64,000 nucleotides of DNA from Solirubrobacteraceae bacterium (GTDB taxonomy: Bacteria; Actinomycetota; Thermoleophilia; Solirubrobacterales; Solirubrobacteraceae). Position numbers and translations under genes: made by a program. This document shows positions 43,534 to 51,437 of this stretch, piece by piece (the first letter of the stretch is position 1; the number at the start of each line of letters is the position of its first letter). The stretch covers positions 1 through 64,000 of the forward strand of contig JAJCYD010000010.1 in the NCBI GenBank assembly GCA_029263125.1, written 5' to 3'. The notes under the pieces were generated by a model. It worked only from the letters and a program-made list of their open reading frames with translations, searched no databases and had not been told where the DNA came from.

Positions 43534-43539
43534 TACAGT
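43534..43539 (+). promoter_or_regulatory. Putative -10 box of the GT4 gene
   Basis: TACAGT ends 7 bases before ATG at 43547, and only 1 base before the alternative GTG at 43541. The spacing rule favours the ATG. Confidence 0.5.
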
Positions 43540-43546
43540 CGTGGCG

Positions 43547-44731
43547 ATGACGCGGGTGCTGTTCGTCCTGGATCAGTGGCCCGAACTGTCGGAGACCTTC
43601 GTCGTCAACGAGCTCCAGGCGTTGCGCCGCATGGGCCATTCGGTGCGCGTACAGGCCGCTCGCGCGGCTCCGCACCCCAATCCCGAGGCTCCGGACGACG
43701 TCGACGTCCGGCTGCTCGGCGGGGCGCACTGGGGCGACCTGCTGTGGCTGTGGCGGCGCAGCCCGCGCGCCTGTGCCGCGGACCTCCTGCGGCGCCGTCG
43801 CTGGCGGCGCGAGGAGTGGGTTCGCCCGCTGCGCGTGCTCGCGGGCCCGGCGCGGCGGATCGCCGAGGGCGGTGACGAGCACCTGCACGCGCACTTCGCC
43901 GCCGGCGCGGCGCTCGACGCGATGCGCCTGTCGGCGCTGACGGGACGGCCGTTCAGCGTCACCGCGCACGCCTACGACATCTTCGCCTCGCCGCGCAACC
44001 TGCGAGAGAAGCTCGAGCGGGCGGGCGCGGTGTTCAGCGGTTGTGACTACAACGTGCGGCGGCTTCGCGAGCTGGCGCCGTCGGCTTGCGTGCACGAGGT
44101 CGTGATGGGGGTGGACGCCAGCGCCTTCCCGCCCTTCACCGCGCCGCACGGCGGCAGGAGCATCCTCGCCGTCGGCCGGCTCGTGGAGAAGAAGGGCTTC
44201 GACGTGCTCGTCGATGCCGCCTGTCTGGTGCCCGGCGTGACCGTCGCGATCATTGGGGACGGCCCGCTGCACGACGCCCTGGCTGCGCAGATCGCCGACA
44301 CCGCAGCGCCCGTCGAGCTGCTGGGCAGTCGCCCGCCCGGCGAGGTCCTGGCGGCGATGGCGCGCGCCGACGTGCTCGCGATGCCGTGTGTCGTCGCGCG
44401 CGACGGCGACCGCGACTCGATGCCCGTCGTCGTCAAGGAGGCGATGGCGCTCGGCGTGCTCGTCGTCGCCTCCGACGAGGTCGGTCTGCCCGAATGCGTG
44501 CTGGCGCCGTGGGGGTTCCTTGCGGCGCCCGGCGATCGCGAGGCGCTCGCGAGCGCGTTGCGCGCCGCGCTCGCGCTGGACGGCGACGAGCGCCGGCGGG
44601 CGGGGGAGGCCGCTCGTGCATGGGTGCGAGAGCACGCCGACGTCGACCGCGAGACGGCGGCGATGGCGGCGGTGATCCAGCGGCTGGCGCTCAGCTCGCG
44701 GGCGGGATCATCACGCGCAGGCGCGTGCTGA
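43547..44731 (+). CDS. Glycosyltransferase, GT4 family
   Basis: This 394-residue GT-B enzyme opens with TRVLFVLDQWPELSETFVVNEL, the motif of colanic-acid-type GT4 transferases (WcaL-like). Acceptor-side HLHAHFAAGAALDAMRL follows. The donor half has ILAVGRLVEKKGFDVLV, AIIGDGPLHDALA and the EX7E region MPVVVKEAMALGVLVVASDEVGLPE. It would add a hexose to a lipid-linked glycan on the inner membrane face. The last 41 bases overlap the convergent membrane glycosyltransferase gene. The exact sugar is unknown. Confidence 0.9.
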   Translation: MTRVLFVLDQWPELSETFVVNELQALRRMGHSVRVQAARAAPHPNPEAPDDVDVRLLGGAHWGDLLWLWRRSPRACAADLLRRRRWRREEWVRPLRVLAGPARRIAEGGDEHLHAHFAAGAALDAMRLSALTGRPFSVTAHAYDIFASPRNLREKLERAGAVFSGCDYNVRRLRELAPSACVHEVVMGVDASAFPPFTAPHGGRSILAVGRLVEKKGFDVLVDAACLVPGVTVAIIGDGPLHDALAAQIADTAAPVELLGSRPPGEVLAAMARADVLAMPCVVARDGDRDSMPVVVKEAMALGVLVVASDEVGLPECVLAPWGFLAAPGDREALASALRAALALDGDERRRAGEAARAWVREHADVDRETAAMAAVIQRLALSSRAGSSRAGAC

Positions 44732-46715
44732 GGGCGATCGTTCGCCAGCCGGCGTCAAGCGCCCAGCGCTGCTCGCGGGTGGGCTGGGGCGGGTAGAAGC
44801 CGCGGCCGACGACGATCACGTCGTAGCGCCCGCCCGCCAGCGCGGCCGCGAAGCGCCGACGGGTGGGGTAGCGGCGCAGGAAGCCGTCGAAATACCCGAT
44901 GTACTCGACATCGTTGGCGATCCGGGTGCCGAAGCTCGGCCAGATCGGCGTCAGCCCGCCGACCGACCAGTCGCTCGCCAGCCCGATCTTCCTGTCGCGG
45001 GGCGCGACGCGCAGGAGCGTGTCGATCGCGGGATCGATGCCGAGATAGCGGGCGTCGTTGATGCGCTGCTCGACGCGATGGGCGCCCGCCAGCGTGACGA
45101 TCGCGACGAGGATCGCCGCCCCGACGAGCGCGGCGGGCCTGCGCCTGGCCTGCCACAGCGCCCACAGGCCGGCGCCGACGACCGCGAGCGCGACGACCGC
45201 GAGAGCGGGGTCGCGTACACCGCGGACCTCATAGCCGCGATATGCGCCGATCACGACCGCGACTGCCAATGCCAGCTCGGTCGTGGCAGCGAGCAGGCGC
45301 GGCAGCCGCCCGACCGACCACGCGGCGACGGGCGCCAGCAGGATCAGGATCGGCACCGCGTAGCGGGTGTTGACGTTCGCCAGGAACGGGTCGCCGGGAT
45401 TGCCCAGGGCGGTGCCTGGCAGCCACGCGTAGACCGGCACGAGCGCGATCGCCGCCGCGCCGAGCAGCATGATCCGCGGATCCAGGCGGCGGCGGTCGAT
45501 GATCGCCGCCGCGGCGAGCGCCGCGGCGCAGATGATCGCCAGCAGGCCGAGGCCGTCGAAGACCTCGCCGGCGAGCTGTCGCAGGATCGGCGGGTCGCCG
45601 AGATAGTCCAGGATGCTGAAGCCGACCTGCTCGACGAGCACGTCGCGCGGCGCGTCGAAGATCGTCACCCCGAAGGGGGCGATCTTCACCGGGAAGACGG
45701 GATTGCCCGATTCGACGAGGTTGCGCGCCAGCCAGGCGGCGTCGCCGAGCAGCGCCAGGCTCCCGACGAGCAGGCCGTCACGCAGCGCGCGCGGCTGTCC
45801 TCGCACGAGCCGCGCGGCCGTCCAGACGACGACGAGGATGCCCACCGAGCTGATCCCGTACCACTTCGTCCCGAAGGCGACGGCCAGCGCGGTCGCGGCG
45901 AGGATCAGGTCTGAGGTGCGGCGGGAGCGAGCGTGGCGCAGCAGGAACAGCACGCCGCAGGCATAGGTCGCCCACAGCAGCGAGTCGGGCAGCGCGCGGG
46001 GGATCGTCGCGACGCCGACGATCGGGATCGACACGACCGCCGCGCCGGCGAGCACCGAAGCCGCCGCCGGCGCTCGCAGCTCGCGCGCGACGGCCACGAC
46101 GGCAAACGCCGTGACGAGCAGGAAGACGACGAACGGCGCTCGGACGAGGAAGTCGTTGTGCCACGGCAGGACCGCGCTGAGCATCACGACGTCGCCGTTG
46201 TTGGGGTAGTTGCCGTGTGCGAGCAGCGGGACGAACTGGTCGATCTGCCACAGCGAGCCGGTCTGGATCCAGCGGCCGACGTTCGGCAGATGGAAGGTCA
46301 GCGGGTCGACGCCGATGATCTCGTCACCCGCCCAGCGGCCGAGATCGGCGACCGCTGCCACGAGCGCGAAGCCGGGCGCAGCCGTCGCGAGCGCCCACTG
46401 CCAGGGCCGGCTCGGCGGGGGCGGTGGCCCGCGATCGTCGGGCGGCGCCGGCGCCGCCGGCCTCACGCGCGTGGCGACGAGGACCGCCAGCGCGCAGGCG
46501 ACGAGCACCGTCGCGCGGTTGAGCACCCCGAGCAGCAGCGGCACGAGATGCACGCCGATCAGCAGCGCCGTGCCGACGACGATCGCAGCCAGCACGCGCT
46601 CGAGGCGGTCCAGGTGGCCGAGCCGCCGCTGCACGACGAGCCCCGTCGCGACGAGCACGCCCAGCGCCATCAGCGAGAACAGCACGCAGCCGATGAGAAA
46701 GTCCGTCAGGGGCAT
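44691..46715 (-). CDS. Large multi-pass membrane protein, GT39/GT83-like glycosyltransferase
   Basis: This 674-residue protein has about 12 membrane helices and a C-terminal extracytoplasmic domain (from about residue 550). After the third helix comes GWAGDEIIGVDPLTFHLPNVGRW-type sequence with acidic residues in the first large outer loop, where GT-C enzymes keep their catalytic Asp. HGNYPNNGDVVML and GTKWYGISSVG are also family-like. It probably uses a polyprenyl-phosphate sugar. It starts after TAGCCT with 9 bases spacing. The 3' end overlaps the convergent GT4 gene. Confidence 0.75.
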   Translation of the reverse strand: MPLTDFLIGCVLFSLMALGVLVATGLVVQRRLGHLDRLERVLAAIVVGTALLIGVHLVPLLLGVLNRATVLVACALAVLVATRVRPAAPAPPDDRGPPPPPSRPWQWALATAAPGFALVAAVADLGRWAGDEIIGVDPLTFHLPNVGRWIQTGSLWQIDQFVPLLAHGNYPNNGDVVMLSAVLPWHNDFLVRAPFVVFLLVTAFAVVAVARELRAPAAASVLAGAAVVSIPIVGVATIPRALPDSLLWATYACGVLFLLRHARSRRTSDLILAATALAVAFGTKWYGISSVGILVVVWTAARLVRGQPRALRDGLLVGSLALLGDAAWLARNLVESGNPVFPVKIAPFGVTIFDAPRDVLVEQVGFSILDYLGDPPILRQLAGEVFDGLGLLAIICAAALAAAAIIDRRRLDPRIMLLGAAAIALVPVYAWLPGTALGNPGDPFLANVNTRYAVPILILLAPVAAWSVGRLPRLLAATTELALAVAVVIGAYRGYEVRGVRDPALAVVALAVVGAGLWALWQARRRPAALVGAAILVAIVTLAGAHRVEQRINDARYLGIDPAIDTLLRVAPRDRKIGLASDWSVGGLTPIWPSFGTRIANDVEYIGYFDGFLRRYPTRRRFAAALAGGRYDVIVVGRGFYPPQPTREQRWALDAGWRTIALSTRLRVMIPPAS

Positions 46716-46798
46716 GGCCGCCGCAGGCTAAGCGGTCCCCGGCCATGGCGCTGCGATCGCGATGGTTGCGCGCCGCCGAGGTGGGTAGCCCGAGTGGA

Positions 46799-46815
46799 CT
46801 CCTTCCGAAAGGAGG
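46799..46815 (+). promoter_or_regulatory. Hairpin that hides a perfect Shine-Dalgarno sequence
   Basis: CTCCTT (46799-46804) pairs with AAGGAG (46809-46814) around a CCGA tetraloop. The 3' arm is the Shine-Dalgarno sequence AAGGAGG, 9 bases before the ATG at 46825. It is the strongest ribosome-binding site I see here and it is self-sequestered, which suggests translational control by temperature, a protein or a ligand. Confidence 0.6.
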
Positions 46816-46824
46816 TGGGCGTAC

Positions 46825-47142
46825 ATGCTCACCGTCACAGCATCAGCTTCCGAAGCGATCCGACAGCTCGTCGACAACTCCGGCGCAGACGAGGCCGCTG
46901 GCATCCGCATCGCGGCCGGCGAGCCGACGGAGAAGGGCACGCCGCTCTCGCTGGCGATCACCGACGGCCCGGAGCCTGGCGACGAGGTCGTCTCCGGCGA
47001 CGGTTCGGTCTTCCTCGAGCCGGCGGTGGCCCAGGCCCTCGGGGACACGGTGCTCGACGCCGAGGTCAACGACGGCGAGATCGCCTTCGCGCTGGTCAAT
47101 CCGGCGGACACGCCGTCGAGCAACGGATCCGAGCCGCAATAG
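46825..47142 (+). CDS. HesB/IscA-like fold protein without cysteines
   Basis: This 105-residue protein has the A-type Fe-S carrier fold pattern (MLTVTASASEAIRQLV, then GIRIAAG, then GDEVVSGDGSVFLEPAVAQAL) but contains no cysteine at all. In IscA/HesB proteins three conserved Cys bind the cluster, so this one cannot carry it in the usual way. Actinobacterial relatives are sometimes labelled adhesin or HesB-like. An acidic composition and absence of a signal suggest a cytosolic role. Translation is probably regulated by the hairpin over its strong Shine-Dalgarno sequence. Confidence 0.8.
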   Translation: MLTVTASASEAIRQLVDNSGADEAAGIRIAAGEPTEKGTPLSLAITDGPEPGDEVVSGDGSVFLEPAVAQALGDTVLDAEVNDGEIAFALVNPADTPSSNGSEPQ

Positions 47143-47157
47143 CCCCCGGCGCAGCCT

Positions 47158-47196
47158 GTGGCGGATTGACCCCGTAGCGCGGGGTCAAAGCGCCAC
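47158..47196. terminator. Two-tier hairpin after the HesB-like gene
   Basis: GTGGCG pairs with CGCCAC and, after a 2x2 internal loop, TTGACCCCG pairs perfectly with CGGGGTCAA around the loop TAGCG. It starts 15 bases after the HesB-like stop and ends well before the flippase promoter. No T-run follows, as is usual for actinobacterial terminators. Confidence 0.6.
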
Positions 47197-47267
47197 GCTC
47201 ACCGCGTGACGGCGCCGGTCGCGCCGCGGTGGGACACGGGGTCGGCCCGGCCGTCGCCACTCGGCCG

Positions 47268-47273
47268 TATCGT
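47268..47273 (+). promoter_or_regulatory. Putative -10 box of the flippase gene
   Basis: TATCGT ends 8 bases before the GTG at 47282, in line with the other leaderless-type boxes of the window. Confidence 0.4.
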
Positions 47274-47281
47274 GGCGGCGA

Positions 47282-48775
47282 GTGAGCGTGCCGGCCCCAA
47301 CATCGACCGGCCGGCCGGATCTGAGCGTCGGTCTGCGCATCCGTGCCGCGCGCGGCACGATCGTCAACGCGGTCTTCCTGACGAGCATCAACACGCTCGC
47401 GCTCGTGCGCGGATTCCTCGTCGCGGCGTTTCTGACCAACGCCGAGTACGGGGTGTGGGGCGTCGTGCTCGTCGTCCTGGCCACGCTGGCGCTCCTGCGC
47501 CAGATCGGGATCGGCGACAAGTTCATCCAGCAGGACGAGGCTGACCAGGAGCGCGCGTTTCGCAAGGCGATGACGTTCGAGGTCGGGCTCGCCGCGATCG
47601 CGTTCGTCGGCGGCGTCGCCCTGGTACCGGCGCTCGCCGCGGTCCTTGGGACACCGGAGATCATCGCGCCGGCGCTCGTGTCGCTGCTCGTGATCCCCGC
47701 CTACGCGCTGCAGGCGCCGTTGTGGATCTTCTACCGCGAGATGGACTTCGTCCGCCAGCGCAAGATCCAGGCGACCGACCCCGTGCTCGGGTTCGTCGTC
47801 GCCGTGATCCTGCTGATCGCGGGCGCCGGATACTGGGCGCTGATCGTCGGGATCGTCTTCGGCGCCTGGGCGGGAGCGTTCTTCTCACTGCGCGCGTGCC
47901 GCTACCGGCTGGGGTTCGCCTTCGATCGCGAGACGCTGCGGGCCTACGCAACCTTCAGCTGGCCGCTGCTGTTCGCGGGTGGGGGCGCGGTCGTCGTCGG
48001 GCAGGGCCTGGTGATCGTCGGCGAGGCGAAGCTCGGCCTGGCGGGCGTGGGCATCATCGCGCTGGCGTCGGTGATCTCGCAGTACTCCGACCGCGCCGAT
48101 CAGGTCGTCACCCAGACGATCTACCCGACGATCTGCGCCGTCAAGGACCGCGCCGACCTGCTCTACGAGGCGTTCGTGAAGTCCAATCGCCTCGCGGTCA
48201 TGTGGGGCGCGCCGTTCGGGCTCGGGCTCGCGCTGTTCGCCGAGGATCTCGTCGCGTTCGCGATCGGCGAGAAGTGGCGCCCGGGGATCGGGCTCATGCA
48301 GGCGATCGGGGTCAGCGTCGCCGTTCACCAGATCGGCTTCAACTGGGACGCCTTCTACCGTGCGCTCGGGCGCACGAAGCCGATCGGCATCGCCGCCGCG
48401 ATCGGGATCGTCGCGTTCGTCGGGATCGCGCTGCCGCTGCTCGCGACCGAGGGGCTGGCCGGCCTGGCCCTGGCGACGCTGATCGTCGAGGGCGTGAACT
48501 TCGCGGTGCGGATGTTCTTCCTGCGGCGCCTGTTTGACTCCTTTCGCCTGATCCGCCACACCGCGAGGGCGCTGCTGCCCAGCATTCCGGCGGTCGGGAT
48601 CGTCGTCGCGATCCGGCTGGTGGCGGGGGAGGAGTCCACGCGCCTAGCGGCGGCCGGCATGGTCGCGCTCTACGTGCTGGTCACGATCGTGGCGACGGCG
48701 TACTTCGAGCGGCGGCTGCTGTCTGAGATGCGGGACTACCTGCGGCGTCGTCCGGGGGTGGGGGCCGCGACGTGA
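47282..48775 (+). CDS. Polysaccharide/lipid-linked glycan flippase (Wzx-type MATE/MOP fold)
   Basis: This 497-residue integral membrane protein with about 12-14 helices belongs to the polysaccharide biosynthesis (RfbX/Wzx, lipopolysaccharide exporter) group. Family-like parts are TNAEYGVWGVVLVVLATLALLRQIGIGDKFIQ near residue 45 and WIFYREMDFVRQRKIQATDPV. It would flip a finished lipid-linked oligosaccharide across the membrane. It overlaps crcB1 by 4 bases (GTGA). Its presence supports reading the surrounding genes as a surface-glycan region, although no polymerase is obvious. Confidence 0.88.
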   Translation: MSVPAPTSTGRPDLSVGLRIRAARGTIVNAVFLTSINTLALVRGFLVAAFLTNAEYGVWGVVLVVLATLALLRQIGIGDKFIQQDEADQERAFRKAMTFEVGLAAIAFVGGVALVPALAAVLGTPEIIAPALVSLLVIPAYALQAPLWIFYREMDFVRQRKIQATDPVLGFVVAVILLIAGAGYWALIVGIVFGAWAGAFFSLRACRYRLGFAFDRETLRAYATFSWPLLFAGGGAVVVGQGLVIVGEAKLGLAGVGIIALASVISQYSDRADQVVTQTIYPTICAVKDRADLLYEAFVKSNRLAVMWGAPFGLGLALFAEDLVAFAIGEKWRPGIGLMQAIGVSVAVHQIGFNWDAFYRALGRTKPIGIAAAIGIVAFVGIALPLLATEGLAGLALATLIVEGVNFAVRMFFLRRLFDSFRLIRHTARALLPSIPAVGIVVAIRLVAGEESTRLAAAGMVALYVLVTIVATAYFERRLLSEMRDYLRRRPGVGAAT

Positions 48776-49170
48776 CGCGCCCGGACCCGCGTGAACTGCT
48801 CGCGATCTTCGCCGGCGGCTTCGTCGGAGCCATCGCCCGCGTGGCCCTGTCGGAGAGCCTGCCGGCCGACCCGGGCCAGTGGCCGTGGGCGACGTTCGCG
48901 GCGAACATCGCGGGCGCCCTGGTGCTGGGGTACTTCGGTGCGCTGCTGCACGAGCGCCGGCCGATCCCCAGCACCCGCCTGCGCTTCGTCGGCACGGGGC
49001 TGTGCGGCGCGCTGACGACGTTCTCGGCGATGCAGCTGGAGATCCTGCGGATGCTCGACGGCGCGCACTACGCGCTGGCGGCCGCGTACGCGCTGATCGG
49101 CATCGGCGCCGGCGTCGCGGCCGTCGCTCTGGCGACGAGCGCCGGACGGCGCGTGCTGAAGACGACGTGA
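48772..49170 (+). CDS. crcB: Fluoride ion transporter CrcB/FluC, first copy
   Basis: This 132-residue, four-helix dual-topology fluoride channel subunit has the family signatures GGFVGAIARVALS, the pore Asn in FAANIAGALVLGYFGA, and GTGLCGALTTFSAMQLE. It starts with GTG inside the flippase stop and overlaps crcB2 by 4 bases. Two adjacent genes usually encode a heterodimer with opposite membrane orientation, which fits here. I see no fluoride riboswitch upstream, as expected from its position inside an operon. Confidence 0.93.
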   Translation: MTRPDPRELLAIFAGGFVGAIARVALSESLPADPGQWPWATFAANIAGALVLGYFGALLHERRPIPSTRLRFVGTGLCGALTTFSAMQLEILRMLDGAHYALAAAYALIGIGAGVAAVALATSAGRRVLKTT

Positions 49171-49538
49171 GCGCGCCGGTCGTCATCGCGGTGGGGCTGC
49201 TGGGCGGCGCGGGAGCCGTCGCGCGCTTCCTCGTCGACGGCGCGGTCAGCCTCCGCCTGGGACGGGGGTTTCCGTTTGGCATCCTGGCCGTCAACCTCAG
49301 CGGGACGTTCGTGCTCGGCCTGCTCGCCGGCGTCGCGCTGGGCGGCGACGCCTACCGGCTGCTGGCCGCCGGCCTGCTCGGCGCCTACACGACGTTCAGC
49401 ACGTGGGTCTTCGACAGCCATCTGCTGGGTGAGGAGGGGCGTCGCGATCTCGCGCTCGTGAACCTCGCGGCGAGTCTCGTGCTCGGACTTGGCGCGGTCT
49501 GGCTGGGTCGCGAGCTGGGGTTGGCGCTCAGCGGGTGA
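49167..49538 (+). CDS. crcB: Fluoride ion transporter CrcB/FluC, second copy
   Basis: This 123-residue partner of crcB1 starts at a GTG overlapping its stop. It has GLLGGAGAVARFLVDG, the pore Asn in ILAVNLSGTFVLGLLAG and GLLGAYTTFSTWVFDS. The pair forms the antiparallel FluC dimer that exports fluoride. Its last 11 bases overlap the convergent small membrane protein gene. The long frame upstream of this start is a shadow of crcB1. Confidence 0.93.
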   Translation: MSAPVVIAVGLLGGAGAVARFLVDGAVSLRLGRGFPFGILAVNLSGTFVLGLLAGVALGGDAYRLLAAGLLGAYTTFSTWVFDSHLLGEEGRRDLALVNLAASLVLGLGAVWLGRELGLALSG

Positions 49539-49686
49539 GGATGACGACGAGCAGCACGACGACGATCGCCACCAGCAGCCCGGCGCCGATGCTGTAGGTC
49601 TGCCACTGCGCGCGCCAGAAGGCCTGCCGGGCAGGGTCGCTGGTGTTGCGGGGCTCGGGCTCGTCGTCGTCCACAGGGTCACCCAT
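49528..49686 (-). CDS. Small single-pass membrane protein (52 aa)
   Basis: This 52-residue protein has a Pro/Asp/Glu-rich cytosolic N-terminus (MGDPVDDDEPEP) and one C-terminal helix, YSIGAGLLVAIVVVLLVVILTR. The ATG shares a base with the stop codon of the upstream GT2 gene (TAATG), so it is cotranslated with it. Small tail-anchored proteins of this kind often support a membrane enzyme, here perhaps the glycosyltransferase; this is an inference. It is missed if only long frames are considered. Confidence 0.65.
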   Translation of the reverse strand: MGDPVDDDEPEPRNTSDPARQAFWRAQWQTYSIGAGLLVAIVVVLLVVILTR

Positions 49687-50630
49687 TATGCGACCGCGTC
49701 GGGCGGGCGTAGGTAGACGCCCAGCTCGTCGAGGCCGGGCACGCGCGCATCCTGGATCTCGCGCCGTTCGCGCAGCAGGCGGGGGAGCCTCGCCAGGCCG
49801 GCGACGCGGCCGATCAGCTCGATGCCGGCCAGCCGCCGCGGGCGGTTGCAGCGCAGCTCGGTCAGCCAGCGCCGCGACAGGCGCAGCGGTCCGGTCTCGG
49901 GCAAACAGCGGACCGCGCACCAGACGCTGTTGCGCGCGACGTAGAACCGCCCCCTGGCAAGCGAACGTGTCGTGGCGCCGAGCTGGTGCACGACGCGCGC
50001 GGCGGGCACCAGCAGTGCGTGGTAGCCGGCCAGGACCGCGCGGAAGGCGAGGTCGACGTCCTCGTAGTAGAGAAAGAAGCGCTCCTCGTAGCCGCCGAGC
50101 CGGTCGAAGACGTCGCGGCGAAAGACCGGCGCTGCGCCGGGGGCCGCGAAGACCCGGTAGGGCTCGGCCGGGAGGTCCGACAGCGGCCGGTCGCGCAGCA
50201 GCTTGTAGGCGTAGCCCTCCGGCGAGTACTGGTCGCCGGCGCTCTCGATGCGCCCGGTGGTCGCGCTGACCAGCACGCTTCCCAGCGCCCAGGTCTTGTC
50301 GTCGCGGGGTGCCGCGGTGAGCAGCTCCAGCCAGTCAGGCGCGGGTGTCGCGTCGGAGTTCAGGACGCACACCCACGGCGCGCTCGTCGTGGCGACGCCA
50401 CGGTTGGCGCCGCCCGCGAAGCCGTGATTGCGCCCCAGCTGCAGCGTCTGGACGTGCGGGTGGTGTGCGTGCAGCAGCGCCAGCGAGCCGTCGCGCGAGC
50501 CGTTGTCGGCGACGACGATCTGCGCGGGCGCGAGCGTCTGGGCTGCCAGCGCGGCGAGACAGGCGGGCAGCAGTCGCTCGCCGTCGTAGTTGACGATCAC
50601 GACTGCGACATCCGTGGGGGCGGCGGTCAC
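49686..50630 (-). CDS. Glycosyltransferase, GT2 family (rhamnosyltransferase-like)
   Basis: This 314-residue GT-A enzyme starts VAVVIVNYDGERLLPACL. It has IVVADNGSRDGSLALL, GFAGGANRGV and the metal-binding NSDATPAPDW, then FLYYEDVDLAFRA, as in dTDP-rhamnosyltransferases of the WbbL type. It probably adds a deoxysugar to the lipid-linked glycan in the cytosol. The GTG start lies just after a long inverted repeat (50646-50700). It is coupled to the small membrane protein downstream. Confidence 0.9.
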   Translation of the reverse strand: MTAAPTDVAVVIVNYDGERLLPACLAALAAQTLAPAQIVVADNGSRDGSLALLHAHHPHVQTLQLGRNHGFAGGANRGVATTSAPWVCVLNSDATPAPDWLELLTAAPRDDKTWALGSVLVSATTGRIESAGDQYSPEGYAYKLLRDRPLSDLPAEPYRVFAAPGAAPVFRRDVFDRLGGYEERFFLYYEDVDLAFRAVLAGYHALLVPAARVVHQLGATTRSLARGRFYVARNSVWCAVRCLPETGPLRLSRRWLTELRCNRPRRLAGIELIGRVAGLARLPRLLRERREIQDARVPGLDELGVYLRPPDAVA

Positions 50631-50645
50631 GGCGAGGTCATCGAG

Positions 50646-50700
50646 CGGGGGGTGTGTCGAATGACTCGTGCATGCCGCGACTCATTCGACACACCCCCCG
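50646..50700. repeat. 19-base perfect inverted repeat with 17-base loop
   Basis: The arm CGGGGGGTGTGTCGAATGA (50646-50664) pairs without mismatch with TCATTCGACACACCCCCCG (50682-50700). On the minus strand the second arm contains the last codons and TGA stop of the acyltransferase gene, and the hairpin ends 15 bases before the GT2 start. It may end transcription between the two genes, or be a copy of a dispersed repeat. Stems this long and perfect are rare for plain terminators. Confidence 0.75.
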
Positions 50701-51398
50701 GGCTCAGGCCCGGGGTCGTAGGCGGCGATGAAGGCATCGATGTCGGCGCTGTTCAGCGAGCCGACGCGCTGCTTGACGATCTCGGTCGGCCACTGCCACC
50801 ACGCGATCCGCAGCAGCGCCGCGATCTGCCCGTCGCTGAAGCGCTGGCCGATCTGCGTGGCCGGGACGCCGCCGACGATCGCGTAGGGCGCGACGTCGCG
50901 TGTCACGAGCGCGCGCGCCGCGATCACGGCTCCGGGGCCGATCGTCACGCCCGACATCACGACCGCGCCCCGCGCCAGCCACGCGTCGCCGCCGATGTGG
51001 ATGTCCCCGCGGCCGTGGACCGAGCCGTCCTCATAGGCGCCGGGCATGCCGAGCATGCCGCGGATCGGGTACTGCGAGACCCAGTCGGTGCGGTGCATGC
51101 CACCGCAGTAGACCTCGACGCCGCGGGCGATCGAGACGAAGTTGTCGACGACGATTCGCCCCGTGTCGCCCTTGAACCAGTGCACGACGGGCGGCACGTA
51201 GCTCTCGCGGCCCATCACCAGCCGGCCCTCGGCGATGTGGCCCTTGGCGTCCTCGTCGAGTTCGATCAGGCCCTCGGCGGTGCTCATCGCAAGCGAGCGC
51301 CTGGCGAGCACGATCGCGTCGGCGCGCGCGCGCACGTGGCCGGCCCGCGCCACGGCGCCGCGCAGCAGATCGATTGCGCGTCGGCCCCGGCCTGGCAT
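50682..51398 (-). CDS. Left-handed beta-helix acyltransferase (CatB/xenobiotic type)
   Basis: This 238-residue hexapeptide-repeat acetyltransferase has the CatB-like core VDNFVSIARGVEVYCGGMHRTDWVS with the catalytic His, and coils such as IHIGGDAWLARGAVVMSGVTIGPGAVIAARALVTRDVAPYAIVGGVPA. It then ends with RIAWWQWPTEIV. The family acetylates sugars or antibiotics; in this context O-acetylation of a glycan is more likely. The TAGCCT box is 8 bases before the ATG. The stop lies in the long inverted repeat. Confidence 0.88.
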   Translation of the reverse strand: MPGRGRRAIDLLRGAVARAGHVRARADAIVLARRSLAMSTAEGLIELDEDAKGHIAEGRLVMGRESYVPPVVHWFKGDTGRIVVDNFVSIARGVEVYCGGMHRTDWVSQYPIRGMLGMPGAYEDGSVHGRGDIHIGGDAWLARGAVVMSGVTIGPGAVIAARALVTRDVAPYAIVGGVPATQIGQRFSDGQIAALLRIAWWQWPTEIVKQRVGSLNSADIDAFIAAYDPGPEPGGCVE

Positions 51399-51406
51399 CG
51401 CGTCGC

Positions 51407-51412
51407 AGGCTA
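51407..51412 (-). promoter_or_regulatory. Putative -10 box of the acyltransferase gene
   Basis: TAGCCT on the minus strand ends 8 bases before the ATG at 51398. It faces the plus-strand box at 51432, giving a compact divergent promoter of 47 bases. Confidence 0.45.
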
Positions 51413-51431
51413 ACGGCTCCGCGCGCGCCGC

Positions 51432-51437
51432 TACGCT
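51432..51437 (+). promoter_or_regulatory. Putative -10 box of the methyltransferase gene
   Basis: TACGCT ends 8 bases before the GTG at 51446 and supports that start over the long upstream extension of the same frame. Confidence 0.4.
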
